Source of the DNA: CAZTBB01 sp964611755
GTDB lineage: Bacteria > Pseudomonadota > Alphaproteobacteria > Micavibrionales > Micavibrionaceae
Direction: 5' to 3'
Length of the DNA: 13,971 nucleotides
Assembly: GCA_964611755.1 (NCBI GenBank)
Contig: CAZTBB010000049.1
Location: 1-13,971 of the forward strand
Shown: positions 1 to 8,019 of the stretch, in pieces
Position numbering within the stretch: position 1 is the stretch's first letter
Layout: each line of letters opens with the position of its first letter
Notes under the pieces: model-generated
Database searches by the model: none
What the model was told of the DNA's origin: nothing
The model's input: the letters and a program-made list of their open reading frames with translations, nothing else
Translations under genes and position numbers: made by a program

Positions 1-480
1 TGTATTCATAACATGGCGTAATTGATACAGTGTTTCACCCCCGAGCATGGAGGCAACAAATAAACCGTCAGGTTTAAGAGATTGTTTCATCTGAATTAAT
101 GCGCCCGGCAAATCATTAACGCTGTGCAGTGAGAGATTGCTGATGATGAGGTCCAAAGATTCGTGTTTTATAGGTAAGAAATCTTCCTCCGCCTGAAAGG
201 TTGTTGCAGGGCTCAGGAAATTTTCTGCGACATCACACTCAAAGATTGTTTTTATTTTGGGGTGTTTTTGATAAGGCAATATATCATCACGGGCCCCGAT
301 TTTGAGGCCAAGCGGAAAGTCTCTTTTGACATCGCCGAGGCGATCCAGAAGTTGTTTTGCCGACCAGTCAAACAGAAAGCTAAAGTCAGAGAACACCTTG
401 ACGCAGCGATTACGATTATGGCGGATTTTCTTGCGGTCGAAAATTTGTGGGGCGGTGTCAGTATGTAGAGCGTTTACCAT
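1..480 (-). CDS. NDUFAF5/BioC-like class I methyltransferase (3' end lost at window edge)
   Basis: I see the first 160 codons of a SAM-dependent methyltransferase-fold protein; the frame is still open at base 1, so the C-terminus lies outside. The ATG at 478-480 opens with MVNALHTDTAPQIFDRKKIR, the usual start of alphaproteobacterial homologues of mitochondrial NDUFAF5. A LKIGAR segment stands where the SAM-binding glycine motif belongs. Later come SNLSLHSVNDLPGAL and MLGGETLYQLR, close to the NDUFAF5 pattern SLSLHWVNDLP and GGDTLYELR. NDUFAF5 itself hydroxylates an arginine of a complex I subunit during assembly, so a complex I assembly role is inferred; BioC (biotin synthesis) is the main alternative. 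The start overlaps the stop of the upstream large gene by 7 bases (ATGGTAA), which suggests translational coupling. Confidence 0.88.
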   Translation of the reverse strand, partial: MVNALHTDTAPQIFDRKKIRHNRNRCVKVFSDFSFLFDWSAKQLLDRLGDVKRDFPLGLKIGARDDILPYQKHPKIKTIFECDVAENFLSPATTFQAEEDFLPIKHESLDLIISNLSLHSVNDLPGALIQMKQSLKPDGLFVASMLGGETLYQLRHVMNT

Positions 481-3350
481 TTTTCCGGCTGAGGTTTTGG
501 CTTGTCATTATTCGCAGCATCATCGCTCGTATCACTATCGCTTGTTTGTATGTCTTGTTCAACCTCGGAAGACTCATTGAGTGGCGTTTCAGCAGGTGCA
601 TCTGCTTTCACAGGCTCGGAAACTGTCTGTGTTTCAACAGGAGGCGGTTCGCTTTTTGATTGTGTGGGCATTTCGGTGGATTTTGATCCAAAACCCGAGC
701 GGACATTCGGCGCGGCCTCTCGTGTGCGCTCGATATTTAACTGGTTGGCGTGCTCCAAATCGGCCATCTGGCTTTCGAGATCTGCGATAACGGTTGGAGA
801 GTCACGGTATTCAAGTGGGATGCCCCAATCCGGGCGCTCCATCGCAAACTCTTCATCCATGATTTCACGCACCTTGGCTTTGAAATCGGCTTTGATGTGG
901 TCTTGAACGGTCGTTTTCCATGATCGTGTGACAAGCGTCATAAAGTGTTGGTTTTTCTTGAGCATCCAATCATGAACAGCAAGCTCCCATAATGGAAGTG
1001 CGCAGGCTCCTGATGCTTTTGTCCAATCAGGCGGCGCTGCGACACCGAAGGGGTGGATGCGTTGCGGGGTCATGCCGAGATGCGAAAAATAACTCTCCCC
1101 CATCTTGATAACCATGTCAGGCAGCACACCAAAGCGATCGGCAATGAATTTCTTCATTTGCTCCATTGACTTGATGTTATCCGGCAATCGGAAGGCCGGC
1201 ACATTAACGATTTTTGAATTGCCTTCATGGCGCTGGGGAATTGGCAAATGGTCAACCAAAAATCCGGCATGGATTTCACCCTTAACAGAGCGCACAAGTG
1301 GCATAACCACAGCCGTATTGATTGTGTCTTCTTCGGTGATCACAAATTCCATGTCCTCGGCACTTAAACCCGTAACGGCGCCACGGCTTTGGCCTTCCTC
1401 AACAAAGATGGAATGCACTGCGCGCAAATCTCCGGCCGTTCCTTTGATGTTTTTAAAGCGCTCATCGCTCTCGGAGAGTTGGCGTAATAGGTCTTTGATA
1501 TCCATGCGGCTTACCGCTTCGGTGGCCTGCACCATCGCACGTCGAAACGCCCAGTTTTCCGCCTGCACTTTTTCATGCTCAAACAAAGAGAGAATTTGAA
1601 GTTCGAGGCGTGAATTCGGAATAAGCCCCATGTGAATGGCGTTCAATACTTGCTGTGCATCGAATTCTCGAATTTCGCCTTTGGCCTGAAACTGTCCAAG
1701 ATCACCCAGCGTTTTTCTGGGGCGGATAGAGTCATTCGCTTTTTTCACGTTGATGTAATAGGTGTGAACCCGCTCATCAATAAAATCAGGTGCTGGGTAG
1801 TAATCAGGCCCTTGTTTGAGTAGTTGATCCGCTTCCGGTTGCATGCCGAGATAGTCACGCGCGAAGCGGATGGAGTTTCCGTGATCAAATTCTTTGCCGA
1901 TGGTGGCCTCACTGTCTACCGCAATGGCCTCGATCATATGGCCAGACCAGCGGCGGCCATCAATGTTATAAGAGCGCCTCGGCACAGCATTCGCAATACC
2001 GCGTCCAAGACCATCATGGAGGTAAACTTTCAGGCGGCCTTCGGCATTCACGCGGTAGGGCAGAATTTCACTCACATCCATATTGCGGGAGACAAGGTCA
2101 CGAATATTGCCCGTTTTTTCATCCCGCACAGCCGAAATTTGCAGATGGCTGGCCGGCTTGGAAGACGGACGTCTTTCTTCAATATTGATACTTTTACGCT
2201 CGGCAATTTTTTGAGCGACGACAACATAGCCAGTGGGCGGGAAGCCCATGGATTTTCCATCATCAGAAAATAGACGAAACTTGCCTTCAAAGTTTTTCTT
2301 TATGTGGTCTTCATCCCATTGCGGGGCAGAATAGTGAACCCGCGCGCCAAGAGCGCTGAGCTCTTTTCTGAATTCACGCGGTGTAAAGAATGTATATTCA
2401 ACCGGAAGGGCGCGATCCCATTCGTCACGGTTGTCTTTACGCATGATGAATTCATAGGCCCATTTGGCCGGCATTCTAAAGAGGCGCGTCTGCGGCAAGC
2501 GCGGAGGCAGTTCCTCTAAAAAGAAGCCGCTGCACACCGGATCTTCTTTCGGGCGAGCATGCTCGGAATACCAGACGAGGAGGTCAGGCTCACTGAGGGA
2601 TTTAATGTCGTGCCCTGAGCTCGGAATGTCGGGCATCTCAACCAAAACATATTCACCTGGCATAGGGCGCGAATAATCGCGGATGAACATGAAACCGCCT
2701 GTTTTCAAGATGCGGAATTGTGTTTCAAGAATGTCACCAACAATTTGGTCGTTATAACTCGATGAGGAGTAAACAGAATGCAGGAAGTTGGAATTAATGA
2801 TAACATCCGCACTCTCAGGCTCTAGCGGGCCGTTCAGGATATCAGCCGGAATGAATTCCAGATTATGTGCCTTGAATTTTTCCGAGGCTTTGATGACTTT
2901 ACGCTTATCTTTTTCAATGCCGATAAATTTAACCTTCGGGTTAAGTACGGCCATGGCATAGCTCATCTCACCGCCATTGGACCCCATATCAACAACAGTC
3001 ATCCCATCATCAAGCAGAAGATGCGATAGAGTGACATAGGCCTTGTGAATGATATCGGTCGGGACGTCGTGTTCCTTGAGCAGAGCATCGCGTGTTTCAA
3101 AGAATTCCTGAAGGGGGCCGTCATTCTTATCGCGCCCATAGACAGCATCCGCAGCACTCCCTGTAAAGGTGTCCGGATCATGGTTTTCACTGCTCTCAAG
3201 GGCGCTATTTTCCTTTAATGCTTGAGCCATTTGGCGCAATACCCCATACTGTTCACGAATTCGGCGCCGATAATACGAAAAATAAACGAAAAATGCAAAG
3301 AAAACCGCATGCAGCAACAAGGATAAGTTCGGTTGATCAAAACAGATCAA
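474..3350 (-). CDS. Large multidomain methyltransferase with two Nudix-like degenerate regions, possibly membrane-anchored
   Basis: This is a 958-residue protein that I do not recognise as a named family. In order it has: a hydrophobic segment at about residues 8-27 followed by YYRRRIR; a class I SAM methyltransferase domain at about 95-380, with glycine motif VVDMGSNGGE at 119-128, acidic strand end FIGIEKD at 142-148, and ADVIINSNFLHSV at 181-193; a region at about 427-540 with YYPAPDFIDERVHTYY, resembling the segment after a Nudix box (YPSPG..E..h.y); a helical stretch at about 563-650; a second similar region at about 685-773 with ESYFSHLGMTPQRIHPFGV; a short coiled coil near 853-880; and an acidic Ser/Thr/Pro/Glu tail at 885-958. 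Neither Nudix-like region carries a full Nudix box, so hydrolysis is unlikely. The start is uncertain. The longest frame begins at a TTG (3348-3350) with no clear ribosome site and touches the comF start. The first ATG is at 3228-3230 and would remove the membrane segment. The gene is coupled to the downstream methyltransferase. Substrate unknown. Confidence 0.85.
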   Translation of the reverse strand: MICFDQPNLSLLLHAVFFAFFVYFSYYRRRIREQYGVLRQMAQALKENSALESSENHDPDTFTGSAADAVYGRDKNDGPLQEFFETRDALLKEHDVPTDIIHKAYVTLSHLLLDDGMTVVDMGSNGGEMSYAMAVLNPKVKFIGIEKDKRKVIKASEKFKAHNLEFIPADILNGPLEPESADVIINSNFLHSVYSSSSYNDQIVGDILETQFRILKTGGFMFIRDYSRPMPGEYVLVEMPDIPSSGHDIKSLSEPDLLVWYSEHARPKEDPVCSGFFLEELPPRLPQTRLFRMPAKWAYEFIMRKDNRDEWDRALPVEYTFFTPREFRKELSALGARVHYSAPQWDEDHIKKNFEGKFRLFSDDGKSMGFPPTGYVVVAQKIAERKSINIEERRPSSKPASHLQISAVRDEKTGNIRDLVSRNMDVSEILPYRVNAEGRLKVYLHDGLGRGIANAVPRRSYNIDGRRWSGHMIEAIAVDSEATIGKEFDHGNSIRFARDYLGMQPEADQLLKQGPDYYPAPDFIDERVHTYYINVKKANDSIRPRKTLGDLGQFQAKGEIREFDAQQVLNAIHMGLIPNSRLELQILSLFEHEKVQAENWAFRRAMVQATEAVSRMDIKDLLRQLSESDERFKNIKGTAGDLRAVHSIFVEEGQSRGAVTGLSAEDMEFVITEEDTINTAVVMPLVRSVKGEIHAGFLVDHLPIPQRHEGNSKIVNVPAFRLPDNIKSMEQMKKFIADRFGVLPDMVIKMGESYFSHLGMTPQRIHPFGVAAPPDWTKASGACALPLWELAVHDWMLKKNQHFMTLVTRSWKTTVQDHIKADFKAKVREIMDEEFAMERPDWGIPLEYRDSPTVIADLESQMADLEHANQLNIERTREAAPNVRSGFGSKSTEMPTQSKSEPPPVETQTVSEPVKADAPAETPLNESSEVEQDIQTSDSDTSDDAANNDKPKPQPEKW
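3270..3299 (-). promoter_or_regulatory. Possible promoter for the large methyltransferase gene
   Basis: On the minus strand TTTGCA (3294-3299) and TATTAT (3270-3275) are separated by 18 bases in a T-rich stretch. Transcription from here would start about 33 bases before the ATG at 3228-3230 and would favour that shorter start. The same T-rich bases can also be read as codons for a hydrophobic helix, so this competes with the long-frame reading. Confidence 0.3.
3333..3350. promoter_or_regulatory. Operator-like dyad at the comF start
   Basis: TTGATC and GATCAA form a perfect 6-bp inverted repeat around AAAACA. The repeat ends on the first base of the comF ATG and on the putative TTG start of the divergent gene. 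It could be a repressor site or a small hairpin that covers the comF start. No regulator is identifiable from the sequence. Confidence 0.3.
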
Positions 3351-4081
3351 TGATGCCGGGGTTTATATCACGTTTGGTTGATTGGGTTTTGCCGCCGCGT
3401 TGCGTGATGAGCGGCGAGATCGTTGATTGCCCGGGGATGGTCTCTGCGCAATATTGGAGCCAGTTAAATTTCATCCATACACCTTTTTGCAAACGGTGCG
3501 GTGTAATGTTTGAATTTGAGCAGGCGGGCGATAATGGATGGTGTTTATCGTGCTTGCAATCGCCGCCTGAATTTGAGCAGGCGCGTTCTGCTTTGAAATA
3601 TGATGACCACAGCAGGCAGCTTATCTTGGCATTTAAACACGGAGATCAATTGCATCTGGTTACGAGTTTTGCGCATTGGATGATTCAAGCAGGACAGGAG
3701 ATTATTGATCAGGCTGATATTTTGATACCGGTGCCTTTGCATCGCTGGCGCTTGTTATCACGGCGTTATAATCAAGCCTCACTTCTGGCGCATGAGATTG
3801 CACGGCAATGTGGAAAAGAAGTGTTCCCGGACGGGCTGTTGCGCACCAGAGCAACACAAACGCAGGGACATTTATCCTATAAGGAACGCTCAAAGAATGT
3901 TTCTAACGCTTTTCGAATCAATCCTGCTCATGAGGAGAACGTGGTGGGCAAACGCATTCTATTGATTGATGATGTTTACACAACGGGATCAACTGTAAAT
4001 GAGTGTGCTGCGGAGTTAAAGACGGCTGGCGCTGCGGCAATAGACGTGCTCACGATTGCGCGCGTCATACGGGCATCATAA
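3350..4081 (+). CDS. comF: ComF family phosphoribosyltransferase-like protein
   Basis: A 243-residue protein of normal ComF length. Counted from the second ATG (3353), the N-terminal zinc-ribbon-like part holds C17, C26, C46, C49 (CKRC), C64 and C67 (CLSC). The C-terminal part is a type I phosphoribosyltransferase fold with the PRPP-binding loop LLIDDVYTTGST at about 203-214 and the upstream PVPLHRWRLLSRRYNQA segment typical of ComF. The family is linked to natural transformation, where it acts on single-stranded DNA inside the cell; its enzymatic activity is unproven. Two ATGs stand in tandem at 3350 and 3353, without a good ribosome site. The frame extends upstream to 3218, but that part overlaps the divergent gene and looks non-coding. 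The stop overlaps that of the convergent hydroxylase by 6 bases. The neighbourhood is the common alphaproteobacterial comF-grxC group, so a housekeeping role is as likely as competence. Confidence 0.92.
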   Translation: MMPGFISRLVDWVLPPRCVMSGEIVDCPGMVSAQYWSQLNFIHTPFCKRCGVMFEFEQAGDNGWCLSCLQSPPEFEQARSALKYDDHSRQLILAFKHGDQLHLVTSFAHWMIQAGQEIIDQADILIPVPLHRWRLLSRRYNQASLLAHEIARQCGKEVFPDGLLRTRATQTQGHLSYKERSKNVSNAFRINPAHEENVVGKRILLIDDVYTTGSTVNECAAELKTAGAAAIDVLTIARVIRAS

Positions 4082-5314
4082 AGCTTCGCCGCGTGCAAGG
4101 CGGCCCTCATCAATAGGGGGCGCAAGCCCTTGGCGCATGGCAAATTTTTTCAATGGCTTTACCGCATCCAGAGTTTTAAACCCAATACGCCGCGCCAATT
4201 GTATGGGCCTGATATCATTGCTAACGATACGGTTCATTGCATCCACGCCGCCTACACGGCTCTCGATATCGGTTTTTCTACGGTGTTCGTAGGTTCTCAG
4301 GGCTACATCAGACCCAATATCCAGACCAAGGCGCGCTGTGTCGGCAATTTCTTCTGCCAAGGCAGCCACATCACGCAGACTCAAATTTAGCCCTTGAGCT
4401 GTGATGGGAGACATGACGTGCGCGGCTTCAGCGATAAGGGCTGTTCGCGGCGCTGTATAGCTCTCGGCTTTTATTGTTTTCAGCGGCCATGATTCAACGG
4501 CGCTTTCAATAGAAATTTCTCCCAATATATTATTGGTCTTATCCTGAAAGATTTGCTCGATATCTTGTTTTTTTAGGCGTGTGAGCTGTTCTGCCTTCTC
4601 GGGTGTTTCAACCCAGACAATGCTGGATTGATTGCCGGGAAGCGGAACAAGAGCCATCGGGCCGGCAGGGCGATGAAATTCTGTGGCCGTATTATTGTGC
4701 GGATAGGTATGTGAGATCAGGAATGTCATGGCTGTTTGCGGGTAGTCTTTTTCCCATGTTTGAATCCCAGCCTCTGTGCGCACAGCAGAATTGCGACCAT
4801 CTGCGCCAATCATTAATGATGCGGTTATTTGCATGCCGTTATCAAGATGCGCCGTAATGTTAGAGGATGTTTTATCGGAAGACATAAACTTGGTGCCAAG
4901 CAGAAGATTTATATTTTTTTGTTTTTTGGCCAAATCAGCGAGTGAAGCGACAAGTGCGCCATTAGGGATGTTAAACCCATATTCTTGCATATCAATGTCA
5001 TTGGCATTGAACAGTGTATCCATCTCGGAGAGGTTTTTGATGCTATCATCAATAATGCGCATACATGACAAAGGGCCACCATAATCTTGGATGAAGGCAT
5101 TACTTAACCCTGCTGCCTGCAAAATATTTAAGGAATTTCGCATCAATGCTACGGTACGACCCGTTGGTTTTATCGATGAGAGTGTCGGTAGTTTGGGCGC
5201 AGATTCGACAATATGAATGCGCAAATCAAGTTTTGCCAATAAAAGGGCAAGCGAGAGACCAGCCGCACCACTGCCAATGATCAGGATATCAGATGTTTGT
5301 TTCTTCTTCAGCAT
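4076..5314 (-). CDS. UbiH/COQ6-family FAD-dependent ubiquinone biosynthesis hydroxylase
   Basis: A 412-residue flavoprotein monooxygenase. The N-terminal Rossmann motif is GSGAAG at 14-19 after a predicted beta strand (DILIIGSG), followed by the acidic strand end IHIVES. ADGRNSAVR at 171-179 is the DG motif that contacts FAD and NAD(P)H. AEAAHV followed by AQGLNLSLRD (about 295-315) is the second FAD motif. The family consensus there is GDAAH; the AEAAH form fits my memory of alphaproteobacterial members such as UbiL. Members hydroxylate the aromatic ring of ubiquinone precursors (C1, C5 or C6), so this protein probably acts in ubiquinone synthesis at the inner face of the membrane. Which carbon it modifies cannot be read here. 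The ATG at 5312-5314 has AGAAG nearby upstream. The gene is convergent with comF and divergent from grxC. Confidence 0.9.
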   Translation of the reverse strand: MLKKKQTSDILIIGSGAAGLSLALLLAKLDLRIHIVESAPKLPTLSSIKPTGRTVALMRNSLNILQAAGLSNAFIQDYGGPLSCMRIIDDSIKNLSEMDTLFNANDIDMQEYGFNIPNGALVASLADLAKKQKNINLLLGTKFMSSDKTSSNITAHLDNGMQITASLMIGADGRNSAVRTEAGIQTWEKDYPQTAMTFLISHTYPHNNTATEFHRPAGPMALVPLPGNQSSIVWVETPEKAEQLTRLKKQDIEQIFQDKTNNILGEISIESAVESWPLKTIKAESYTAPRTALIAEAAHVMSPITAQGLNLSLRDVAALAEEIADTARLGLDIGSDVALRTYEHRRKTDIESRVGGVDAMNRIVSNDIRPIQLARRIGFKTLDAVKPLKKFAMRQGLAPPIDEGRLARGEAL

Positions 5315-5381
5315 TGCTTTCTTCTAGCATAGAGCTAATCTTATTGGAAAGAATAACAAGGTTGTAAGGAGATTTTTTTAG

Positions 5382-5636
5382 ATGGCGCATATCGAAATTT
5401 ATACATGGTCAACATGCCCGTTTTGTAAAAGGGCAAAAGCGTTGCTTGATTCAAAAGGCGTGACATATACAGAATATTCTGTTGATGGTGATGAGCCTGC
5501 TCGTGATAAGATGGCAGAGAGGACAGGTGGGCCGCGCAGTGTTCCTCAAATTTTTATTGATGATGCCTATATTGGCGGGTGCGATGATATTCACGCTCTG
5601 GATAATCAGGGTAAGCTGGATGAGCTGCTGGGCTAA
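5382..5636 (+). CDS. grxC: Glutaredoxin 3
   Basis: An 84-residue dithiol glutaredoxin, the full length of the GrxC type. The active site is C12-P-F-C15 (CPFC, where E. coli Grx3 has CPYC). SVPQIFI carries the cis-proline at P55, and GGCDDI at 65-70 is the glutathione-binding turn with an extra cysteine C67, as in Grx1/Grx3. It reduces disulfides and mixed glutathione disulfides in the cytoplasm, using glutathione. AAGGAG at 5366-5371 sits 10 bases before the ATG and supports this start. It is the first gene after the divergent hydroxylase and ends 27 bases before a convergent orphan gene, so it is probably transcribed alone. Confidence 0.97.
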   Translation: MAHIEIYTWSTCPFCKRAKALLDSKGVTYTEYSVDGDEPARDKMAERTGGPRSVPQIFIDDAYIGGCDDIHALDNQGKLDELLG

Positions 5637-5663
5637 TCCATTTGTAAGTGGCGCCTTTTATCT

Positions 5664-5939
5664 TTAATGGAGAATGAGAGGCTCTTCTGCGATTGATATC
5701 CCAAGTACATGAAAGCCTGATTTATTAGGCGCGCCGCGGTGATAGGTTACAGTTCCGGCCCCGTCTTCTATAATTTGTTTGGCTATAGGGTCATTTTCAT
5801 TGTCTAGGTCAAGCTGGCACAGCATTTCACGCGGGGGTTCATTATCTTTCGGTGAAGCGGCCAGAAAAAAAGCAAGCTTATAGCCTCCTTTTTCGTTTGG
5901 CACGACTTTGCCCAAAGACTTGAGTGTTTCTACTGGCAT
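5664..5939 (-). CDS. Conserved-looking small protein of unknown function
   Basis: A 91-residue protein that I do not recognise. It begins MPVETLKSLGKVV, has a likely beta strand YKLAFFLAAS, a charged middle (DLDNENDPIAKQIIEDG) and ends GISIAEEPLILH. There is no signal peptide, membrane helix or cysteine pair. I chose the ATG at 5937-5939. An in-frame ATG at 5988-5990 would add 17 residues (MAHNKFALSLCC...) but would overlap the start of the divergent amidase gene. Neither start has a clear ribosome site. The gene lies between grxC and the amidase and is convergent with grxC. Balanced amino-acid composition and a fully open frame argue that it is real. Confidence 0.65.
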   Translation of the reverse strand: MPVETLKSLGKVVPNEKGGYKLAFFLAASPKDNEPPREMLCQLDLDNENDPIAKQIIEDGAGTVTYHRGAPNKSGFHVLGISIAEEPLILH

Positions 5940-5981
5940 CGTTATTTTATAAAGACAGCATAAAGAAAGTGCAAATTTGTT

Positions 5982-6824
5982 ATGAGCCATTCATTTAAAG
6001 CCGCAGTCATACAAACGCAATTAGAGCCAGATATTGAGGCGAATCTCAGTATAATAAGCGATCTTGTGAAGGCCGCGGCCGCTGAAGGGGCTCAGTTAAT
6101 CTCGACACCGGAAAATAGCTGTCATATGGTTGCCCCTCTTGTGAGGCGGCTTGAAACATCTTTGCCGGAGGATGGGCATCCCGCCTTGTTGAATTTTCAA
6201 TCTTTAGCCAAAGAGTTGAATGTCTTGATCCATGTCGGGTCCCTTCAGATCATGATGCCGCATGGGAAAATCGCGAACCGCTCATATGTGATTTCAGGCG
6301 GTGGAGACATTATCTCAACCTATGACAAAATTCACCTCTTTGATGTTGATTTGCCCAATGGCCAGAGTTTTCGCGAGAGTGAAATCATTCATCCCGGCGA
6401 GAACATTGTCAGCCTGAAAACGCCTTCTCATGGGCATTTGGGGTTGAGTATTTGCTATGACATCAGATTTCCTTATTTGTACCGTTCTTTGGCCCAAAAG
6501 GGCGCCGATATTTTGATGGTGCCAGCGGCGTTTTCTATGCCTACAGGGCAAGCCCATTGGGAAAGTCTTTTGCGGGCGCGCGCTATTGAAAATGGTGCTT
6601 TTGTTATAGCCGCCGGTCAGGTTGGTGCAACTGATGGGGGCTCTGTTGAAAAGGGGTGCTGGGGGCATTCAATGATTATCGGTCCATGGGGTGATATTCG
6701 TGTTCAGCTTGAGGATCAAGCGGGTTATGCTGTGGCGGAGATAGATTTAGACGATGTTCAGAATGCACGGGCGGCTATTCCTTCTCTCAAGCATGGCCGT
6801 GATTTAGGGATAAAACAAAGATAA
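5982..6824 (+). CDS. Carbon-nitrogen hydrolase, Nit-type amidase (deaminated glutathione amidase-like)
   Basis: A 280-residue nitrilase-superfamily enzyme. The catalytic triad is visible: E44 in TPENS, K116 in YDKIHLFDVD, and nucleophile C158 in SICYDIRFPYLYR. The last motif is the Nit1/Nit2 signature. HWESLLRARAIENGAFVIAA around 195-215 is typical of the same branch. Relatives hydrolyse amides such as deaminated glutathione (Nit1) or alpha-ketoglutaramate (Nit2), so a cytoplasmic metabolite-repair role is likely; the substrate is inferred. Neighbouring grxC fits a glutathione link but does not prove it. The ATG lacks a strong ribosome site (a purine run AAAGAAAG lies about 17 bases upstream). 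metC follows after 16 bases and is probably co-transcribed. Confidence 0.9.
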   Translation: MSHSFKAAVIQTQLEPDIEANLSIISDLVKAAAAEGAQLISTPENSCHMVAPLVRRLETSLPEDGHPALLNFQSLAKELNVLIHVGSLQIMMPHGKIANRSYVISGGGDIISTYDKIHLFDVDLPNGQSFRESEIIHPGENIVSLKTPSHGHLGLSICYDIRFPYLYRSLAQKGADILMVPAAFSMPTGQAHWESLLRARAIENGAFVIAAGQVGATDGGSVEKGCWGHSMIIGPWGDIRVQLEDQAGYAVAEIDLDDVQNARAAIPSLKHGRDLGIKQR

Positions 6825-6840
6825 TAAGGATAAGGAACAG

Positions 6841-8019
6841 ATGGTAAAAAAAACGGATAAGACATTTCGTGAGCAAACACGCATGATGCAGATGGGGCGA
6901 GATCCTGAGGCGTATTACGGGATTGTGAACCCCCCCATTTGTAGGACATCGACTATTCTTTATCCATCTTTGGCGGCCTATGAGGACCCTACGCATAATT
7001 TCCGTTATGGCCGCGTGGGCAATCCAATGAGTAAAGCGTTTGAGGATACAATCACGGAAATGGAAAAAGGCTATGGAGCGATTACAACGCCATCTGGTCT
7101 AACATCCATTACGACCTCTTTATTGGCGTTTGCAAATTCCGGCGATCACGTGTTGGTGGTTGATTGTATCTATCCACCTGTAAGGGCTTTTTGTGATACG
7201 GTTCTCAGCCGCATGGGGGTTGAGATTGAATATTATGATCCATTAATTGGATCTGGGATTAAAGACAAGCTGCGCGATAATACCAGTGTTGTTTACATGG
7301 AATCGCCGGGTTCAGGTATTTTTGAAGTTATGGATGTGCCGGCCATTGTAGAGGCTGTGCGTGGAAGAGAGATCACAACGATTATCGATAACACATGGGC
7401 GGCAGGATATTTATTCAACCCGATTGAACATGGTGTGAATATCTCGGCACAGGCCGCTACAAAATATATTGCAGGTCATAGCGATGTGAATTTGGGTGTC
7501 GCGGTGGCGGATAGTAAAGACAATTATGAGCGCTTGAAATTAACGGCTAAAAATCAGGGGATTAATGCCGCCGCCGAAGATATGTATTTAGCTTTCCGTG
7601 GTTTGAGAACCATGGCCGTGCGCTTGCCCCAGAATGAAAGCTCGGCATTAAAGGTGGCTGAATTTTTACAAGGCCAGTCATTGGTCAAGCAAGTTTTCTA
7701 TCCGGCTTTGGACGGACATCCTGGCCACGAGGTGTGGAAGCGTGACTTTAGAGGGGCAAATGGTATATTAAGTTTCCTTCTTCAAGATTTGCCTAAGCCC
7801 AAAGTGCATGAGTTTGTTGATTCACTCGAGCTGTTTCCTGTTGGAGACTCATGGGGCGGTTATGAGAGTCTTCTGCAACCTCAATTTCTCAAGACGTGTC
7901 GTACGGCGGTACCATGGATAGAAGATGGGTATATATTGCGTCTTCAGATCGGTCTTGAAGATGTTGATGATCTTATAGAAGATCTGGCGCAGGGATTTGA
8001 GCGTTTGGCTCAGGAATAA
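6841..8019 (+). CDS. metC: Cystathionine beta-lyase
   Basis: A 392-residue PLP-dependent enzyme of the Cys/Met metabolism family. The PLP lysine is K208 in QAATKYIAGHSDV, preceded by the PLP-contact aspartate in IIDNTWAAGYLF; both segments match the MetC subgroup (E. coli QAATKYLVGHSD) better than MetB or CGL. YGRVGNP at 56-62 and TTPSGLTSI are the other cofactor-loop motifs, and VGDSWGGYESL near the end is the usual substrate-carboxylate region. It would cleave cystathionine to homocysteine, pyruvate and ammonia in methionine synthesis. A purine-rich AAGGATAAGGAACAG precedes the ATG. A run of seven C at 6930-6936 does not break the frame. The 3' end overlaps the convergent acetyltransferase by 47 bases. 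Confidence 0.93.
   Translation: MVKKTDKTFREQTRMMQMGRDPEAYYGIVNPPICRTSTILYPSLAAYEDPTHNFRYGRVGNPMSKAFEDTITEMEKGYGAITTPSGLTSITTSLLAFANSGDHVLVVDCIYPPVRAFCDTVLSRMGVEIEYYDPLIGSGIKDKLRDNTSVVYMESPGSGIFEVMDVPAIVEAVRGREITTIIDNTWAAGYLFNPIEHGVNISAQAATKYIAGHSDVNLGVAVADSKDNYERLKLTAKNQGINAAAEDMYLAFRGLRTMAVRLPQNESSALKVAEFLQGQSLVKQVFYPALDGHPGHEVWKRDFRGANGILSFLLQDLPKPKVHEFVDSLELFPVGDSWGGYESLLQPQFLKTCRTAVPWIEDGYILRLQIGLEDVDDLIEDLAQGFERLAQE

Noticed and set aside
1105..1599. Long plus-strand frame (164 codons) opposite the large methyltransferase gene
   Set aside because: Shadow of the minus-strand coding frame; Ser/Arg-rich composition, no motif, no ribosome site.
1824..2273. Plus-strand frame of 149 codons opposite the large methyltransferase gene
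   Set aside because: Antisense shadow; the minus strand carries the recognisable domains.
6929..6937. Run of seven C in metC as a possible frameshift or slippage site
   Set aside because: The frame is intact across it and the protein has normal MetC length and motifs.
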